Positions 7,172-16,035 of a stretch of 27,478 nucleotides of DNA are shown here, piece after piece; position 1 is the stretch's first letter; each line of letters opens with the position of its first letter. A program made the translations under genes and the position numbers. This stretch comes from a virus, in the IMG/VR virus record IMGVR_UViG_3300032293_000269, positions 1 to 27,478 of that record. One strand, given 5' to 3'. The notes below the pieces were generated by a model, which saw only the letters and a list, made by a program, of their open reading frames with translations, was not told where the DNA came from and ran no database searches.

Positions 7172-7230
7172 CATTTGAAAAAGAAAAACAAGAAATAGAA
7201 TCACAAATGCTAAAAAAATATGATATATAA
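6973..7230 (+). CDS. -1 frame extension of the tail chaperone (gpGT-like T domain)
   Basis: It has no independent start that I would trust; it would be made by a -1 shift on the T run, giving 163 residues of the zero frame plus 85 new ones (248 in total). The extension contains IIDFFPELFG, KWGWYSSFYALAKGDAG and a helix ending in FEKEKQEIE. The W.WY..FYALA.GD pattern looks like a real, conserved-type domain, and its codons have the A/T-rich third positions of the rest of the genome. It ends 11 bases inside the next gene. In known systems the T domain binds the tape measure or tail tube protein. A one-base homopolymer sequencing error is the main alternative. Confidence 0.65.
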   Translation, partial: LQFKQRIIDFFPELFGDESTGTSYDRQTQFGSKWGWYSSFYALAKGDAGRFDEVSKLRLTAALTFLTFEKEKQEIESQMLKKYDI

Positions 7231-7936
7231 TTTAATACAAACAATTAAGGATGCTTTATTAGCAGAACCTTTTTGCAATACAGTAACCGAAGGAGATATA
7301 TTCGAAGTTGATTTAAACAAACGAACTATATTCCCTTTAACGCATATAATGATTAATTCATCTACACACCAAGGTAATGTTATTTCTTTTAATGTTACTA
7401 TGCTTTGTATGGATGTTATTAATCAAAAAGAAAACGATAATAAAGTAGATATTTGGAATACTCAACATTTATTAGCTACAAGGGTTTTAGATTTACTTAA
7501 TAGAGGTGATTTAAGAGATGGCAACTATGAATTATCAGGCAATCCAAGTTATGAACCATTTACTGAAAGATTTGAAAATGATTTAGCAGGATGGGCTGTT
7601 ACATTTGATATAGTACTTGCAAACGATATGACTATTTGTGGTGATACAATTCCTGTTTATAGTCAAGTGGTAAGTTTTGCAACTCCAATGAATTCTATAG
7701 TTTATAGATGTGATGGTGATTTCTTAGCTGCATCTTATGGTAACAACGAAAACAACCTAACAGATTTAATAGATATGTTTAATTCAGATCCACCTGTAGC
7801 AAATAACGCAACCTTTTTAGAGTATGGTGTTTGTTATGATAATGGTGATGGTAGGGTAAGAATGGAGATGACACAAGAAGCTTATAATGCACTTTCTTGT
7901 AATGGAAGTTTAACCCTTGATGTTATCTACGATTAA
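7220..7936 (+). CDS. Putative tail terminator or tail completion protein
   Basis: A 238-residue protein. Residues 1-150 show a mixed alpha/beta pattern (MIYNLIQTIKDALLAEPF, then IMINSSTHQGNVISFNVTML, then RFENDLAGWAVTFDIVLAND) like small phage proteins that cap the head-proximal end of the tail tube. The position directly after the chaperone pair agrees. The last 85 residues, from IPVYSQVVS onward, form an extra beta-rich region that may be a decoration or second domain. It ends in a TAATG overlap. The tail terminator call is inference. Confidence 0.5.
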   Translation: MIYNLIQTIKDALLAEPFCNTVTEGDIFEVDLNKRTIFPLTHIMINSSTHQGNVISFNVTMLCMDVINQKENDNKVDIWNTQHLLATRVLDLLNRGDLRDGNYELSGNPSYEPFTERFENDLAGWAVTFDIVLANDMTICGDTIPVYSQVVSFATPMNSIVYRCDGDFLAASYGNNENNLTDLIDMFNSDPPVANNATFLEYGVCYDNGDGRVRMEMTQEAYNALSCNGSLTLDVIYD

Positions 7937-8442
7937 TGCAAAACCAAAAAGAAACATATAAGTATTTAAACAACTTTGCTAAGTATGTAATACAGCAATC
8001 TAGGAGTAACTTAACTAGGTTAGGTAAGAATGTAGATAAAAAACTTTATGATAGTTTAGGAAGCGAGGTAGAGGTAGGACCAAACAGCTTTAGGTTAGCT
8101 TTTACAATGGAAGATTACGGAGTATTCCAAGATAAAGGAGTTAGTGGTACTCAAAAGAAATATAACACTCCATTTAGTTATAAATCTAAAATGCCACCTG
8201 CAAAACCTATCACTGATTGGGTAACTAGAAAAGGGTTTCAGTTTAGAAAACCAGATGGTAAGTTTATGAGCTATAAGCAAACTAGTTATTTAGTTAGAAG
8301 TGCTATTTTTAAGAATGGTATTAAACCAAGTTTGTTTTTTACTAAACCATTTGAAGCAGCATTTAAAAACCTACCAGGCGAATTAATAGAAAAGTTTGGT
8401 TTGGATGTAGAAAATTTAATGAATGATACACTAAAAGATTAA
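7936..8442 (+). CDS. HK97 gp10-like head-tail joining or tail completion protein
   Basis: A 168-residue basic protein: an N-terminal helix with FAKYVIQQSRSNL (15-27), GVFQDKGVSGTQKKY in the middle and a C-terminal helix. The Y.VFQDKGVSG stretch and helix-strand order resemble HK97 gp10-type proteins (neck or tail completion), which contain a Y..YVE.G.. motif. The neighbours, a terminator-like protein upstream and tail-tip proteins downstream, fit. The start overlaps the upstream stop by one base. Confidence 0.55.
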   Translation: MQNQKETYKYLNNFAKYVIQQSRSNLTRLGKNVDKKLYDSLGSEVEVGPNSFRLAFTMEDYGVFQDKGVSGTQKKYNTPFSYKSKMPPAKPITDWVTRKGFQFRKPDGKFMSYKQTSYLVRSAIFKNGIKPSLFFTKPFEAAFKNLPGELIEKFGLDVENLMNDTLKD

Positions 8443-8448
8443 GATAAA

Positions 8449-9582
8449 ATGAAAGTATTTAATTGTAGAAGTCCGTATATTATTAGCATAGATAATGGTA
8501 ATACACAAATAGCAACTAAATTAGAAATTAAAATTTGGAGAATAGGTAATGCAGAAAACACTGCTATAACTAAATCTATACAAAAAACTAAATTTGGACC
8601 AGATCAATATATAAATCATTATAATATAAGTCCTTTTGTTTATGACTTAATAGATACATTTAAAAATAATGTTTTATCATTTGCATATAATGTTAAAGTA
8701 ACTAAATATTCTGATACTGGAGAAGGTTTTGAAGATATAGGAAACGAATCTTTAGTATCTGTTAATGGTTATAATGATTACGAAAACCCTAATTATAATT
8801 ATACTGATTCTATAGCTATTTTAAATACAAATGGTACAACCTATAACGCTACAGGTTATGATGTTAATTATTACTATGATACAAACACAATACCTGAAAT
8901 AGATTTAATTATTGACTTTACAAGTACAACAAGTGATTATAGAATTAAATATAGTACCACTGCTTTTGTAGACGATCATTACGAAACTTATAATAGTTTT
9001 GTTAATTATGATAATGATGATTCTATTTTCCAAGATAGACAACCAATGGTAGTAGCTCCTAATGATGGTGTAATAGTTAGTACAGTTTTTTCAATAGAAG
9101 AAATTATACCAGAATTTCCAAGAGCTACAATTTATAGTTGTAAATTAATTGCAAACTGCGAACAAAAATATAATCCATTTGCTTTAGAGTATGTAAATAG
9201 ATTAGGCGGTAAACAAACTATGACTTTATTTAAAAATAGTACACAAACTATTAATACAAAAGCTACTGATTATAATACAAATAATTTCACAAACAATTAT
9301 CCTACATATAATAGATATCTAGGTCAAAAAAGAATATTTAATAAAAACGGAAATAAAACTATTAAATGTAATACTGGTTGGCTAAATGAAAATGATAATA
9401 TAAATATACAAGATATATATTTAAGTGAAATGCTTTATTTAACTTCTGCTGATGGTACTATTGATGCAGCAGTTATTTTAAAAAATAGTTCACAACAAAT
9501 TAAAACGCATTTAAACGAAAAAGTAATTAATTACGAATTAGAATTTGAAATTGCAAGTTCATTAATAAATAATGTAGTATAA
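8449..9582 (+). CDS. Virion tail protein, possibly distal tail-like
   Basis: A 377-residue protein rich in Asn, Tyr, Thr and Asp and almost entirely beta strand. It opens with MKVFNCRSPYIISIDNGNTQ and has YNISPFVYDLID near residue 58, a pattern I associate with tail proteins of Bacteroidota phages. The position between the gp10-like gene and the large tail-tip gene suggests a distal tail or tail-tip scaffold. It ends in a TAATG overlap with the next gene. No catalytic motif seen. Confidence 0.55.
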   Translation: MKVFNCRSPYIISIDNGNTQIATKLEIKIWRIGNAENTAITKSIQKTKFGPDQYINHYNISPFVYDLIDTFKNNVLSFAYNVKVTKYSDTGEGFEDIGNESLVSVNGYNDYENPNYNYTDSIAILNTNGTTYNATGYDVNYYYDTNTIPEIDLIIDFTSTTSDYRIKYSTTAFVDDHYETYNSFVNYDNDDSIFQDRQPMVVAPNDGVIVSTVFSIEEIIPEFPRATIYSCKLIANCEQKYNPFALEYVNRLGGKQTMTLFKNSTQTINTKATDYNTNNFTNNYPTYNRYLGQKRIFNKNGNKTIKCNTGWLNENDNINIQDIYLSEMLYLTSADGTIDAAVILKNSSQQIKTHLNEKVINYELEFEIASSLINNVV

Positions 9583-12041
9583 TGGTAAGTGTAGAAATAT
9601 ATGTTAAAACTCCAGTTAATATTGTTAATACTGTTGCTTTTACTGCCGATACAACTATTTACACAGCAGATAGTGGTATTATTACAGCAGATAAAACTAT
9701 AGAGGTTACAAATATTAATGGTGATTATTATACTAGGTTAGATTTATTTAAAGATGAAAAGATTAGTTTAAATTCATCTATACAAAATGTAAATGATTTG
9801 AGTAAAGTATTTACTGATTACACTCAAAGTTTTACTGTACCTGCTTCTAAAAATAATAATCAAATATTTAACTACTGGAATGAAAGCGGAGTTAACGATG
9901 GTTTCGATCAACGTATTAGATATGATGCTATTATAGAAATAAATTCAATACCATTTAAAAAAGGGCAGATACAAATAGAAAAAGCAAATGAGAAAAACAA
10001 TAGAGTTGAAAGTTTTTCAATTACTTTTTATGGTAAAGTAAAACAAATTAAGGACTTATTTAAAGAAGATAAGTTAGATATTTTTAATTATAGTAGTTTA
10101 AATCATCCTTATACTTTTGATGAGATTAGAAAAAGAATTGATGGTACTATAGTAGACAATGTTAGTTATCCTTTAGTAGGAAATAAAAATAAATACGAAT
10201 ATTTAACAGGTGGGACAAACGATGTTTCTGTAGGTGGTAGTATAGCTAAGTCAATAGTTTATACTGACTTATTTCCTGCAATTCCTGTAAGTAAAATATT
10301 TGATTTTATGCAATCTCATTATGATATAACTTTTACAAGTACATTATTTGACACTTCTTATTGGAAAGATTTATATTTATATGGTAAAAGAAAAGAGCAA
10401 CAATCTGTTTATACTGCACCTGTTAAAATAAATTATAATACAAAAACATTTGATACTTTTCCATTAACTGCTTTCGATGGTTTTAATTTGTCAACTGATA
10501 ATGTTACTATAAAAAAGTTATTGTTAAACCCATATTTTCCTACATATACAAATCAACAATATGTACCAAAATCACTTGAATCATATCAAATATTAATAAA
10601 TGTTAGTAATAACACTATCCCATATAGATTAAAAGTTAAAAATACAAATGGAACTTTAATGCAGGTTTTTAACAACTTATTAGGTAACACAACCAATGAT
10701 ATTTATGCAGATTTTAATTTAAATAATAACCAAAGTTTTTATTTTGAAATAGAAAGTGAATCACCTTTAACATTTTCGTCTGAACTTCGTATTTTTACTA
10801 CAATGTATGGACCACATTTAAATGCTTTTGGAATGTGGGTTAATACTGGTTATTGGACCGCAAATCATTTTTATACTTCTCCTAATCAATCTACTACAGA
10901 AACAATAAATATAGGTGATTATATCCCTGATATGAAAATAGTAGATTTCTTTAATGGAATTATAAAGTTATTTAATTTAACTATAACTGCTACAAGTGAA
11001 ACAGAATTTAATTTAGAGCCATTAGAATTTTATTACGCTTATGGTAACTATATTGATATTAATGATTATGTAATTAATGATAGTGTAGATTTAGAAAGAA
11101 CTAAGTTATTTAAAAAGTTATCTTTTAGCCACGAAAAATCAGATAATATATTAAACAACTTTTTTAGAAATACATTTCTAAGAAAATACGATTATGGTGA
11201 TTTAATTTATGAAGATGATTTAAGTAATGAAAGTACAACTTATGAAATAAAATCTCCTTTTGAAAATGTTATGTGGGAAAGATCTACAGCAGGTAATTTT
11301 CAAACTACTTCTATAATTGATAAAGATTTAAACCCTTATAAGCCGAAACCTATATTAATGTATAAAAATAATTTACAAAGTTTAAGCACTAGCATTAAAT
11401 TATATACAGGTTCTACTTATTATAATTTAAGTACATATCAAAGATTTTCAAATGAACTATTTATAAATAATGATATAGCTAGTTTAAATTTTGGAGAAGA
11501 AATATCTACTTGGCAAACATCATTACCAGCTTCAAATTCTTTATTTGAATTATGGTATAAAAACTATATTAGTGGTTTGTATGATATTCGCTGTAGGTTA
11601 GTTAAATTAAAAGCTATTATACCTATAACTAAATTAGTTGATATTAAATTAAACGATAAAATAATATATAAAGACAAAAAATATATTATAAATCAATTTA
11701 CAACTGATTTAACTACAGGTGAAGTTGATTTAGAATTAATAACTGATTTTAGAACTGTAATTAATTCCGCGGTTGGTGCTGGTAAATTTGCTTTAAAACA
11801 ACTATTTACAATAGATAACACAGCACAAGATTTAGAAGTTACTATTTTAAAATTAAATAGTGAGGAGTACGATGTAGAATATAACCCTACAGCGTTTGCT
11901 AATAGAGGTAATACTGCAGATGGTACTTTTATAGTACCTATTGATGCTAATACTACAGGTGATGTAGCTTATAAACAAATAGAAATTACATATCATAACC
12001 CTGATTCAAAACAATATATAGATATTATACAATATGCTTAA
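9582..12041 (+). CDS. Large tail-tip (tail-associated) protein
   Basis: The largest protein in the window, 819 residues. Residues 48-175 (RLDLFKDEKISLNSSIQNVN, FTDYTQSFTVPASKNNNQIF, GFDQRIRYDA, SFSITFYGKVKQIKDLF) form a recognisable N-terminal domain of Bacteroidota phage tail proteins that resemble baseplate hub or Tal proteins. The middle is beta-rich, and around residue 680-720 a K..DI.LNDKI.Y..K.Y.I.Q pattern resembles a small beta barrel of hub proteins. It probably forms the tail tip and contacts the cell surface; no lytic domain is visible. Its stop overlaps the following small gene by 8 bases. Confidence 0.65.
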   Translation: MVSVEIYVKTPVNIVNTVAFTADTTIYTADSGIITADKTIEVTNINGDYYTRLDLFKDEKISLNSSIQNVNDLSKVFTDYTQSFTVPASKNNNQIFNYWNESGVNDGFDQRIRYDAIIEINSIPFKKGQIQIEKANEKNNRVESFSITFYGKVKQIKDLFKEDKLDIFNYSSLNHPYTFDEIRKRIDGTIVDNVSYPLVGNKNKYEYLTGGTNDVSVGGSIAKSIVYTDLFPAIPVSKIFDFMQSHYDITFTSTLFDTSYWKDLYLYGKRKEQQSVYTAPVKINYNTKTFDTFPLTAFDGFNLSTDNVTIKKLLLNPYFPTYTNQQYVPKSLESYQILINVSNNTIPYRLKVKNTNGTLMQVFNNLLGNTTNDIYADFNLNNNQSFYFEIESESPLTFSSELRIFTTMYGPHLNAFGMWVNTGYWTANHFYTSPNQSTTETINIGDYIPDMKIVDFFNGIIKLFNLTITATSETEFNLEPLEFYYAYGNYIDINDYVINDSVDLERTKLFKKLSFSHEKSDNILNNFFRNTFLRKYDYGDLIYEDDLSNESTTYEIKSPFENVMWERSTAGNFQTTSIIDKDLNPYKPKPILMYKNNLQSLSTSIKLYTGSTYYNLSTYQRFSNELFINNDIASLNFGEEISTWQTSLPASNSLFELWYKNYISGLYDIRCRLVKLKAIIPITKLVDIKLNDKIIYKDKKYIINQFTTDLTTGEVDLELITDFRTVINSAVGAGKFALKQLFTIDNTAQDLEVTILKLNSEEYDVEYNPTAFANRGNTADGTFIVPIDANTTGDVAYKQIEITYHNPDSKQYIDIIQYA

Positions 12042-12192
12042 AAATATAATTCAATTATTGCAACTGCAAGACCATTATGGAGTTAGCGAAAATATAGAAA
12101 TTGCAAAAGGTAAAAACGAATTACCTAGTACATTCAAACAAGGATATAGACAAATCAAAAGAAAATTAAAATGGCAATCGAAAAACAAATAA
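12034..12192 (+). CDS. Small basic protein overlapping both neighbours, 52 aa
   Basis: It begins MLKNIIQLLQLQDHYGVSEN, continues IEIAKGKNELPSTFKQGYRQ and ends with a lysine-rich helix. It overlaps the stop of the tail-tip gene (ATGCTTAA, 12034-12041) and runs 22 bases into the tape measure gene. This double overlap fills an otherwise empty 129-base gap, which is good evidence for a real coupled gene. It may be a tail accessory factor; no family is recognised. Confidence 0.65.
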   Translation: MLKNIIQLLQLQDHYGVSENIEIAKGKNELPSTFKQGYRQIKRKLKWQSKNK

Positions 12193-13865
12193 ATCTAAAT
12201 GTAAATAGTAATATTGAAGGTTCTATTTCTGAGTTAAGGTCTTTAAAAAGAGAATTAAAGAACACAGCAGCAGGAAGTGAGGACTTTAAAAAGCTTTATA
12301 ACCAAATAGACGACTTAGAAGATAAAATTAAATCTGCTAAAAATACTTCATCTGATTGGGTTGATAGTTTAGAACAAGTTGGTGGACCATTAGGATCTTT
12401 AGGTGCAGGAATTAACAAAGTTAAAGTTTCTACACAATCTTTTGGTGCTGCTTTAAAAGCTACAGGAATTGGTTTAATAGTTGCTGCTGTTGCTGGGTTA
12501 GCCGCTGCATTTTCTCAGAATGAAGATGCTATGAAGAAGTTAAAACCTTTAACAGAAGCTTTTGAAAAAATACTTGGTGGAATATTTAGAGCATTAGAAC
12601 CTTTAATAGATTCTTTTATGGATCTAGCGATGAAAGCTTTACCATATATTACACAAGGTATTGGTTTGTTTTATTCTGGGCTTGTTGGTTTATTTACTTA
12701 TGTAAAAGAAGCAGGTGGTGGTTATATTAAAATGATGAAAGGTATTGTTACCTTAGATTTTGATGCAGCTAAAGAAGGGTTTAACCAAATGAAAGATAGT
12801 TTTAAAAATGCTGTAAAAGGTGGAGAAGAAGCTTACAAAAGATTTCAATCAGGTAGTAAAGAACAAACTAAAGCTGAAAAAGAAGAATTAACTAAACGTA
12901 GAGAAGAACAACAAAAGCACCAAGAAGAATTAGCTAAGAAACAACAAGAAGCTGCACAAAAAGCAGCAGAAGAAAGAAAAAGAAAAGCAGAAGAAGCTAG
13001 AAAAGCAGAAGAAGATAGAAAGAAAGCTGAATTAGATTTAGAGCAAAAGTATTTAGATGAATTACTAAATATGAATGCTAAAACTGAGCAAGAAAAATTA
13101 GATTTACAAGCTCAAAGAGATTTAGAAGAAATAAATAGAATAGCTAAAACTGAAAATGAGAAAGCTAATTTAATGGCTTTATACAATGAAAAGTATGCTA
13201 CTTTAAACCAAGAATTAAAAGACAAAGCGGATGCTGAAGCTGCTGAAAAACAAAAGACAAAAGATGAAGCGGAAAAAGCTGCTAAAGATAAAAAGGCACA
13301 AGAAGATATTGATAGAGAAAAAGGAGTAGCAGAAGCCAAAAAAAATATTCAACAAAGTCAATTACAAGCTGCCGAAGGTTTTATAGGTTTAATTAAATCT
13401 ATGGGTGAAAATAATAAAGGTTTACAAAAAGCTGCTTTAATTGCTGAAAGTGCTATTGGTATTTCTAAAATTATAATTAATACTCAAGCTGCTAATGCTG
13501 CTGCTAGATTGAAATATGCTTTACTTCCAGGAGGTGCTGCTTTAGCTGCTACTGAAATAGTAATGAACAAAATAAACGCAGGTATTGGAATTGCTGCAAA
13601 TATTGCTGGTACTGCTAAAGGTTTAGCTGCTCTTGGTGGTGGCGGTGGTGGTGCTGGAGGTGCTGATGTAGGCGGTGGCGGTGGCGGTGGAAGCGCTCCT
13701 GCTGCTCCAAGTTTTAATGTAGTTGGTGCTGGTGGTGCAAATCAAATAGCACAAGTAATGAGTGATCAAGGTGCTGCACCTGTACAAGCTTATGTAGTTG
13801 CTAGTAATGTAACATCTGCACAAAGTTTAAATAGAAACATAGTAAACAACGCTACATTAGGATAA
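12171..13865 (+). CDS. Tape measure protein
   Basis: A 564-residue protein with the usual architecture. The N-terminal helix carries IEGSISELRSLKRELKNTA. A hydrophobic stretch lies at residues 92-115 (LKATGIGLIVAAVAGLAAAF) with further apolar helices to about 180, then a long Lys/Glu/Ala coiled coil at about 228-400, a second apolar helix region and a glycine-rich linker (about 485-512). The conserved-looking end is AYVVASNVTSAQSLNRNIV. It sets tail length and is ejected into the cell with the DNA. At roughly 0.15 nm per residue the tail would be about 85 nm (rule-of-thumb estimate). The glycine-rich DNA near 13635-13695 is simple sequence. Confidence 0.88.
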   Translation: MAIEKQINLNVNSNIEGSISELRSLKRELKNTAAGSEDFKKLYNQIDDLEDKIKSAKNTSSDWVDSLEQVGGPLGSLGAGINKVKVSTQSFGAALKATGIGLIVAAVAGLAAAFSQNEDAMKKLKPLTEAFEKILGGIFRALEPLIDSFMDLAMKALPYITQGIGLFYSGLVGLFTYVKEAGGGYIKMMKGIVTLDFDAAKEGFNQMKDSFKNAVKGGEEAYKRFQSGSKEQTKAEKEELTKRREEQQKHQEELAKKQQEAAQKAAEERKRKAEEARKAEEDRKKAELDLEQKYLDELLNMNAKTEQEKLDLQAQRDLEEINRIAKTENEKANLMALYNEKYATLNQELKDKADAEAAEKQKTKDEAEKAAKDKKAQEDIDREKGVAEAKKNIQQSQLQAAEGFIGLIKSMGENNKGLQKAALIAESAIGISKIIINTQAANAAARLKYALLPGGAALAATEIVMNKINAGIGIAANIAGTAKGLAALGGGGGGAGGADVGGGGGGGSAPAAPSFNVVGAGGANQIAQVMSDQGAAPVQAYVVASNVTSAQSLNRNIVNNATLG

Positions 13866-13866
13866 A

Positions 13867-13900
13867 TAACAATTTAATATAATATTAATTTTTAAATAAA
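13867..13900 (+). promoter_or_regulatory. Candidate late promoter motif before protease gene
   Basis: TAACAA at 13867-13872, exactly 16 bases, then TTTTTAAATAAA at 13889-13900, six bases before the ATG at 13907. It lies in the 41-base gap after the tape measure gene. No host-type -33/-7 pair is visible here. Confidence 0.5.
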
Positions 13901-13906
13901 AAGTAA

Positions 13907-14500
13907 ATGAACTTAATAGAATTAATTATAGACGATAACGAAGAATTGCAAGGTGTAGAAGCTATTAGCGTAGTAGAATCACCTGCAATAGAATCGGACT
14001 TTGTAGCTTTAAAAGCAGAAGAAGTTAAACTTGCTGAGGTATCTAAAGAAAAGCGTATCTTAATGGGTGCTGTATTAATACCAGAAAAACCTATTTATAG
14101 AAAGAGTGGAGATACTGAATATTATATTTATTTTTCAAAAGACACTGTAGTAAAAGCTTCACAATTATTTTTAAAGAAAGGCAATCAATCTAATAGCACT
14201 TTAGAACATCAAAAAGCTATTGAGGGTTTAACAGTTGTTGAATCTTGGATAGTAGAAGATTTAACCAAAGACAAATCTGCATTATATAATTTAAGCGTTC
14301 CTGTAGGTACTTGGATGGCTTCTATAAAAGTTGATAATGATGAAATTTGGAATGACTTTGTAAAAACAGGTAAAGTTAAAGGGTTTTCACTTGAAGGATA
14401 TTTTGCTGATAAATTAGAATCTAAAAAAGAGTTAAGCAAAGAACTAACAGAAGAAGAAACTTTAATAGAACAAATTAAACAAGTTTTAAGAAACGTATAA
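13907..14500 (+). CDS. XkdF-like prohead serine protease
   Basis: A 197-residue protein with the pattern of the putative phage serine protease XkdF family. Opening ISVVESPAIESDF (20-32), IYRKSGDTEYYIYFSKDTV (63-81), STLEHQ with H101 as likely catalytic histidine, VESWIVED (111-118), GTWMASIKV (134-142) and GFSLEGYF (159-166) with S161 as likely nucleophile. It would cleave scaffold and capsid precursors during prohead maturation. Related proteins can be longer, with a cysteine/histidine C-terminal domain; here a domain of that kind is at the end of the portal instead. The stop overlaps the next start (TAATG). Confidence 0.8.
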   Translation: MNLIELIIDDNEELQGVEAISVVESPAIESDFVALKAEEVKLAEVSKEKRILMGAVLIPEKPIYRKSGDTEYYIYFSKDTVVKASQLFLKKGNQSNSTLEHQKAIEGLTVVESWIVEDLTKDKSALYNLSVPVGTWMASIKVDNDEIWNDFVKTGKVKGFSLEGYFADKLESKKELSKELTEEETLIEQIKQVLRNV

Positions 14501-15129
14501 TGGCTACAACTATAAACACAGCATACAAAGTTCACGTACAAGAAGCAACTCAAACGGAAGTAGATAGTGTAAACATCGAACAAGGTGCTATGTTAGTTAC
14601 TGATGAAGCTTTATTTATGGGTTTCAATGGTGAGCAAGTAATAGTATATCCACCACAATCTGATAAAATGGGTTTAGGTTGGGCTAGATACGATGATACA
14701 CAATATACTTCTGCTTCACCTTATTCGTTTAATACAACTGCTTTTACCGTGCCTAATAATTCAGGTAATGTAATTAATACACATATTCACTCCGATACTG
14801 CATTTTATTCTAATAATAAATTAAGAGCTGAGTTTGAAAACGATGTATATATTATTACAATATCATTTAAAGCTAAAATAAGCAATTCAAACGGACACGT
14901 AGAATTATATTTACAAGATGGTGGAAATACACCTTATGATAAAATTAGGGATATTATTACTTTTCCTAAAGGAAATAACGTAGAGCATAGCTATACTAAA
15001 ATTTTTCAATATTATGCAGATGCAGATTTTGTTGCTAATGGTTTAAATGTAAAAATGTTAGCTAATCATTCTGGTAGTATATACGATGTAATTTATTTTA
15101 TTCAAAGAACACAAAACCATAAATATTAA
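14500..15129 (+). CDS. Probable virion decoration or fibre protein
   Basis: A 209-residue protein. The N-terminal part (AYKVHVQEATQTEVDSVNIE, then GAMLVTDEALFMGFNGEQV) resembles phage head-fibre-type anchors, in which a short domain attaches to the capsid. Residues 60-209 are a beta-sandwich-like domain rich in Asn, Tyr and Thr that could bind surfaces. The position between protease and capsid genes supports a head-associated role. No enzyme motif. Confidence 0.45.
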   Translation: MATTINTAYKVHVQEATQTEVDSVNIEQGAMLVTDEALFMGFNGEQVIVYPPQSDKMGLGWARYDDTQYTSASPYSFNTTAFTVPNNSGNVINTHIHSDTAFYSNNKLRAEFENDVYIITISFKAKISNSNGHVELYLQDGGNTPYDKIRDIITFPKGNNVEHSYTKIFQYYADADFVANGLNVKMLANHSGSIYDVIYFIQRTQNHKY

Positions 15130-15132
15130 ACA

Positions 15133-15324
15133 ATGAAAAAAACAAAAAGCAAAACAAGTCCAGAGAATGGAAGAAAAGGTTGTCTATGTGATGACGGAAC
15201 TTATAAATCAGAATGCTGTAATGGTGATCTATTAAATCAAGGTGTAGGTACTTTAGTAAGTCAAGGTGTAAGTGAAGTAACTAATACAAATGAAGCTAGA
15301 GTAATAAGTAACTCAAGAGGATAA
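15133..15324 (+). CDS. Small cysteine-containing phage protein, 63 aa
   Basis: A lysine-rich start followed by GCLCDDGTYKSECCNGDLL, giving C17, C19, C28 and C29, then a Gly/Val/Ser tail with LLNQGVGTLVSQGV. The four cysteines could form disulfides or bind a metal. I associate the C.C.DG.Y..ECC pattern with small proteins of flavobacterial phages next to capsid genes, but the role is unknown. It starts three bases after the upstream stop. Confidence 0.6.
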   Translation: MKKTKSKTSPENGRKGCLCDDGTYKSECCNGDLLNQGVGTLVSQGVSEVTNTNEARVISNSRG

Positions 15325-15348
15325 TTAACAAATAAAAATTAATATAAA

Positions 15349-15783
15349 ATGAACACATTAAAAAATGTAACTAACAAGTTATTTAAAACAGAATTAGAAT
15401 CTCACAAAGTAGAATTAGCTTTAGTAGATGATTTATCAAAATTTGTTTCTTTAAATCCAAATTATGTAGATAGAGCAACAAGAATAAATGATAATGTTGA
15501 AAGTTTATTTAAAGTTCTTAATAATATTATGGATGATATTGATAATATGAAAACTCAATTAAGTAATATTGATGGAGCTAAAAATGCACTTGGAGCTAAC
15601 GCACAAGATATTAATAATGTAATAAATAAAATTCAGGTACAAGCTAAAGATTTAGGTTTAGATGTTAAAAGCATTAAGGGATACAATGAAGCATTAGTTA
15701 TTATTAAAGAAAATAATTCTTTAATGAATGCTTTAGAGCAGTCAAGAAAAGTTGCAAATAATGTTTTAGGACAACTAAAATAA
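15349..15783 (+). CDS. Hypothetical coiled-coil protein
   Basis: A 144-residue, almost wholly helical protein with long stretches of heptad-like I/L/V spacing (residues 45-75 and 105-140) and no membrane segment. It closes the protease-led run and ends just before a two-way terminator facing the minus-strand cassette. It could be a virion accessory or internal protein; no family is recognised. Confidence 0.6.
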   Translation: MNTLKNVTNKLFKTELESHKVELALVDDLSKFVSLNPNYVDRATRINDNVESLFKVLNNIMDDIDNMKTQLSNIDGAKNALGANAQDINNVINKIQVQAKDLGLDVKSIKGYNEALVIIKENNSLMNALEQSRKVANNVLGQLK

Positions 15784-15827
15784 TAATACACTATTTATGC
15801 TTTAATGCACACTTAAATAGTTTTTTC

Positions 15828-15858
15828 AAAAAAGGGTAACTTAATTGCTACCCTTTTC
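15828..15858. terminator. Bidirectional terminator between convergent units
   Basis: Stem GGGTA (15834-15838) and TACCC (15849-15853) with AAAAAA before and TTTT after, so it can act in both directions. On the minus strand it overlaps the stop codon of the gene ending at 15841. The stem is related to the GGGTAG/CTACCC stems elsewhere in the window. Confidence 0.75.
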
Positions 15859-16035
15859 TTTTTGTAATTCTTCTAAAACTAAACGTAAATTAGTTATTTC
15901 ATTTTTAAGATTAGATATAATATTTTCTGAAGCTTTTAATTTATTTTCTGAACTAAATTTGTAATTAGATAATGATTTATTTTCTATTTTTAAATCAACT
16001 ATTTCTTCTATTAAATTTTGTATTACTTTATTCAT
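15841..16035 (-). CDS. Small coiled-coil protein, 64 aa
   Basis: It begins MNKVIQNLIEEIVDLKIENK and is a single continuous coiled coil through to the basic end. It is the last of four minus-strand genes and overlaps the upstream gene by 8 bases. Such short coils occur as small cytoplasmic or adaptor proteins; the function is unknown. Confidence 0.6.
   Translation of the reverse strand: MNKVIQNLIEEIVDLKIENKSLSNYKFSSENKLKASENIISNLKNEITNLRLVLEELQKEKGSN

Noticed and set aside
13633-13700. GGTGGCGGT-type repeats
   Set aside because: Codons of the glycine-rich linker of the tape measure protein; not a separate DNA repeat.
14209-14583. Open frame of 124 codons on the minus strand
   Set aside because: It lies antisense to the end of the protease gene and the start of the next gene, which have clear motifs; its composition is that of a shadow frame.
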